Source: CAWGCE01 sp964480915 | GTDB taxonomy: Bacteria > Planctomycetota > Planctomycetia > Pirellulales > Pirellulaceae | Direction of reading: 5' to 3' | Length of the DNA: 22,094 nt | NCBI GenBank assembly: GCA_964480915.1 | Contig: CAYZRS010000071.1 | Span: 1-22,094 of the forward strand | Shown: positions 22,022 through 22,094 of the stretch, in pieces | Layout of the letters: each line of letters opens with the position of its first letter | Position numbering within the stretch: the stretch's first letter is position 1 | Made by a program: the position numbers and the translations under genes | Notes under the pieces: generated by a model | Seen by the model: only the letters and a program-made list of their open reading frames with translations | What the model was told of the DNA's origin: nothing | Database searches by the model: none

Positions 22022-22094
22022 CTACATCACGTAGAAGCTTTCCGTCGGATCGATATTCGGCAAGTCATTGTTTCCGATAAGCTGCCGTAGATTG
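22022..22094 (-). CDS. Possible C-terminal end of a minus-strand gene cut by the window edge
   Basis: Reading the minus strand from the edge, a frame stays open for 23 codons (ending NIDPTESFYVM) and stops at TAG, 22022-22024. The codons resemble those of neighbouring genes and the tail is a plausible protein terminus. The sequence is too short for a family call, and 23 open codons could be chance. Confidence 0.3.
   Translation of the reverse strand, partial: NLRQLIGNNDLPNIDPTESFYVM

Noticed and set aside
1..22094. tRNA, rRNA, CRISPR and insertion-sequence signals
   Set aside because: No T-arm/acceptor pattern, regularly spaced repeat array, transposase motif or terminal inverted repeat pair was found.

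Overview
The window looks like chromosomal DNA of a planctomycete, most likely a Pirellulaceae member such as Rhodopirellula, Blastopirellula or a relative. This is inferred from gene content: a DUF1598-type exported protein, a DUF1569 protein, several large signal-peptide proteins of unknown function, a zinc-ribbon/GYF_2 membrane protein, a bacterial SUI1 factor and a DRG-like TGS GTPase. Base composition is moderately GC-rich and genes are loosely spaced on both strands. No rRNA, tRNA, CRISPR array, transposase, integrase or phage gene was seen, so this is not an obvious mobile island.

Layout. 1-330: non-coding, with a 7-bp tandem repeat at the left edge. 331-591 (+): a free-standing RNA polymerase alpha C-terminal-domain protein. 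857-2951 (+): three translationally overlapping genes encoding a four-helix membrane protein with an arrestin-like tail, a small arrestin-like protein and a P-loop NTPase. 3284-4792 (+): an exported Tyr/Pro-rich repeat protein. 4932-7723 (+): a DRG-like GTPase and a PolX/PHP DNA polymerase. 7922-12580 (-): six genes for SUI1, an exported CCQQ-repeat protein, a possible lipoprotein, a KAP-like membrane ATPase, an exported protein and a zinc-ribbon/GYF_2 membrane protein. 12811-13368 (+): ClpP-like protein. 13402-14421 (-): exported protein ending in a haem c motif. 14454-16361 (+): MsbA-type ABC exporter. 16394-19936 (-): DUF1569, DUF1598-type and Cys/Gly-repeat proteins. 20426-21619 (+): phosphoglycerate kinase. 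21620-22094: mostly non-coding, possibly with the end of a minus-strand gene at the edge.

How the genes work together. The only tight functional unit is the three-gene overlap at 857-2951, which reads as a membrane-anchored NTPase/arrestin module of unknown function. The GTPase and PolX genes are close enough to be co-transcribed. Three exported proteins built from low-complexity Cys or Tyr repeats are scattered through the window and may belong to the planctomycete envelope. The remaining genes are housekeeping genes (pgk, SUI1, PolX) or stand-alone genes of unknown role.
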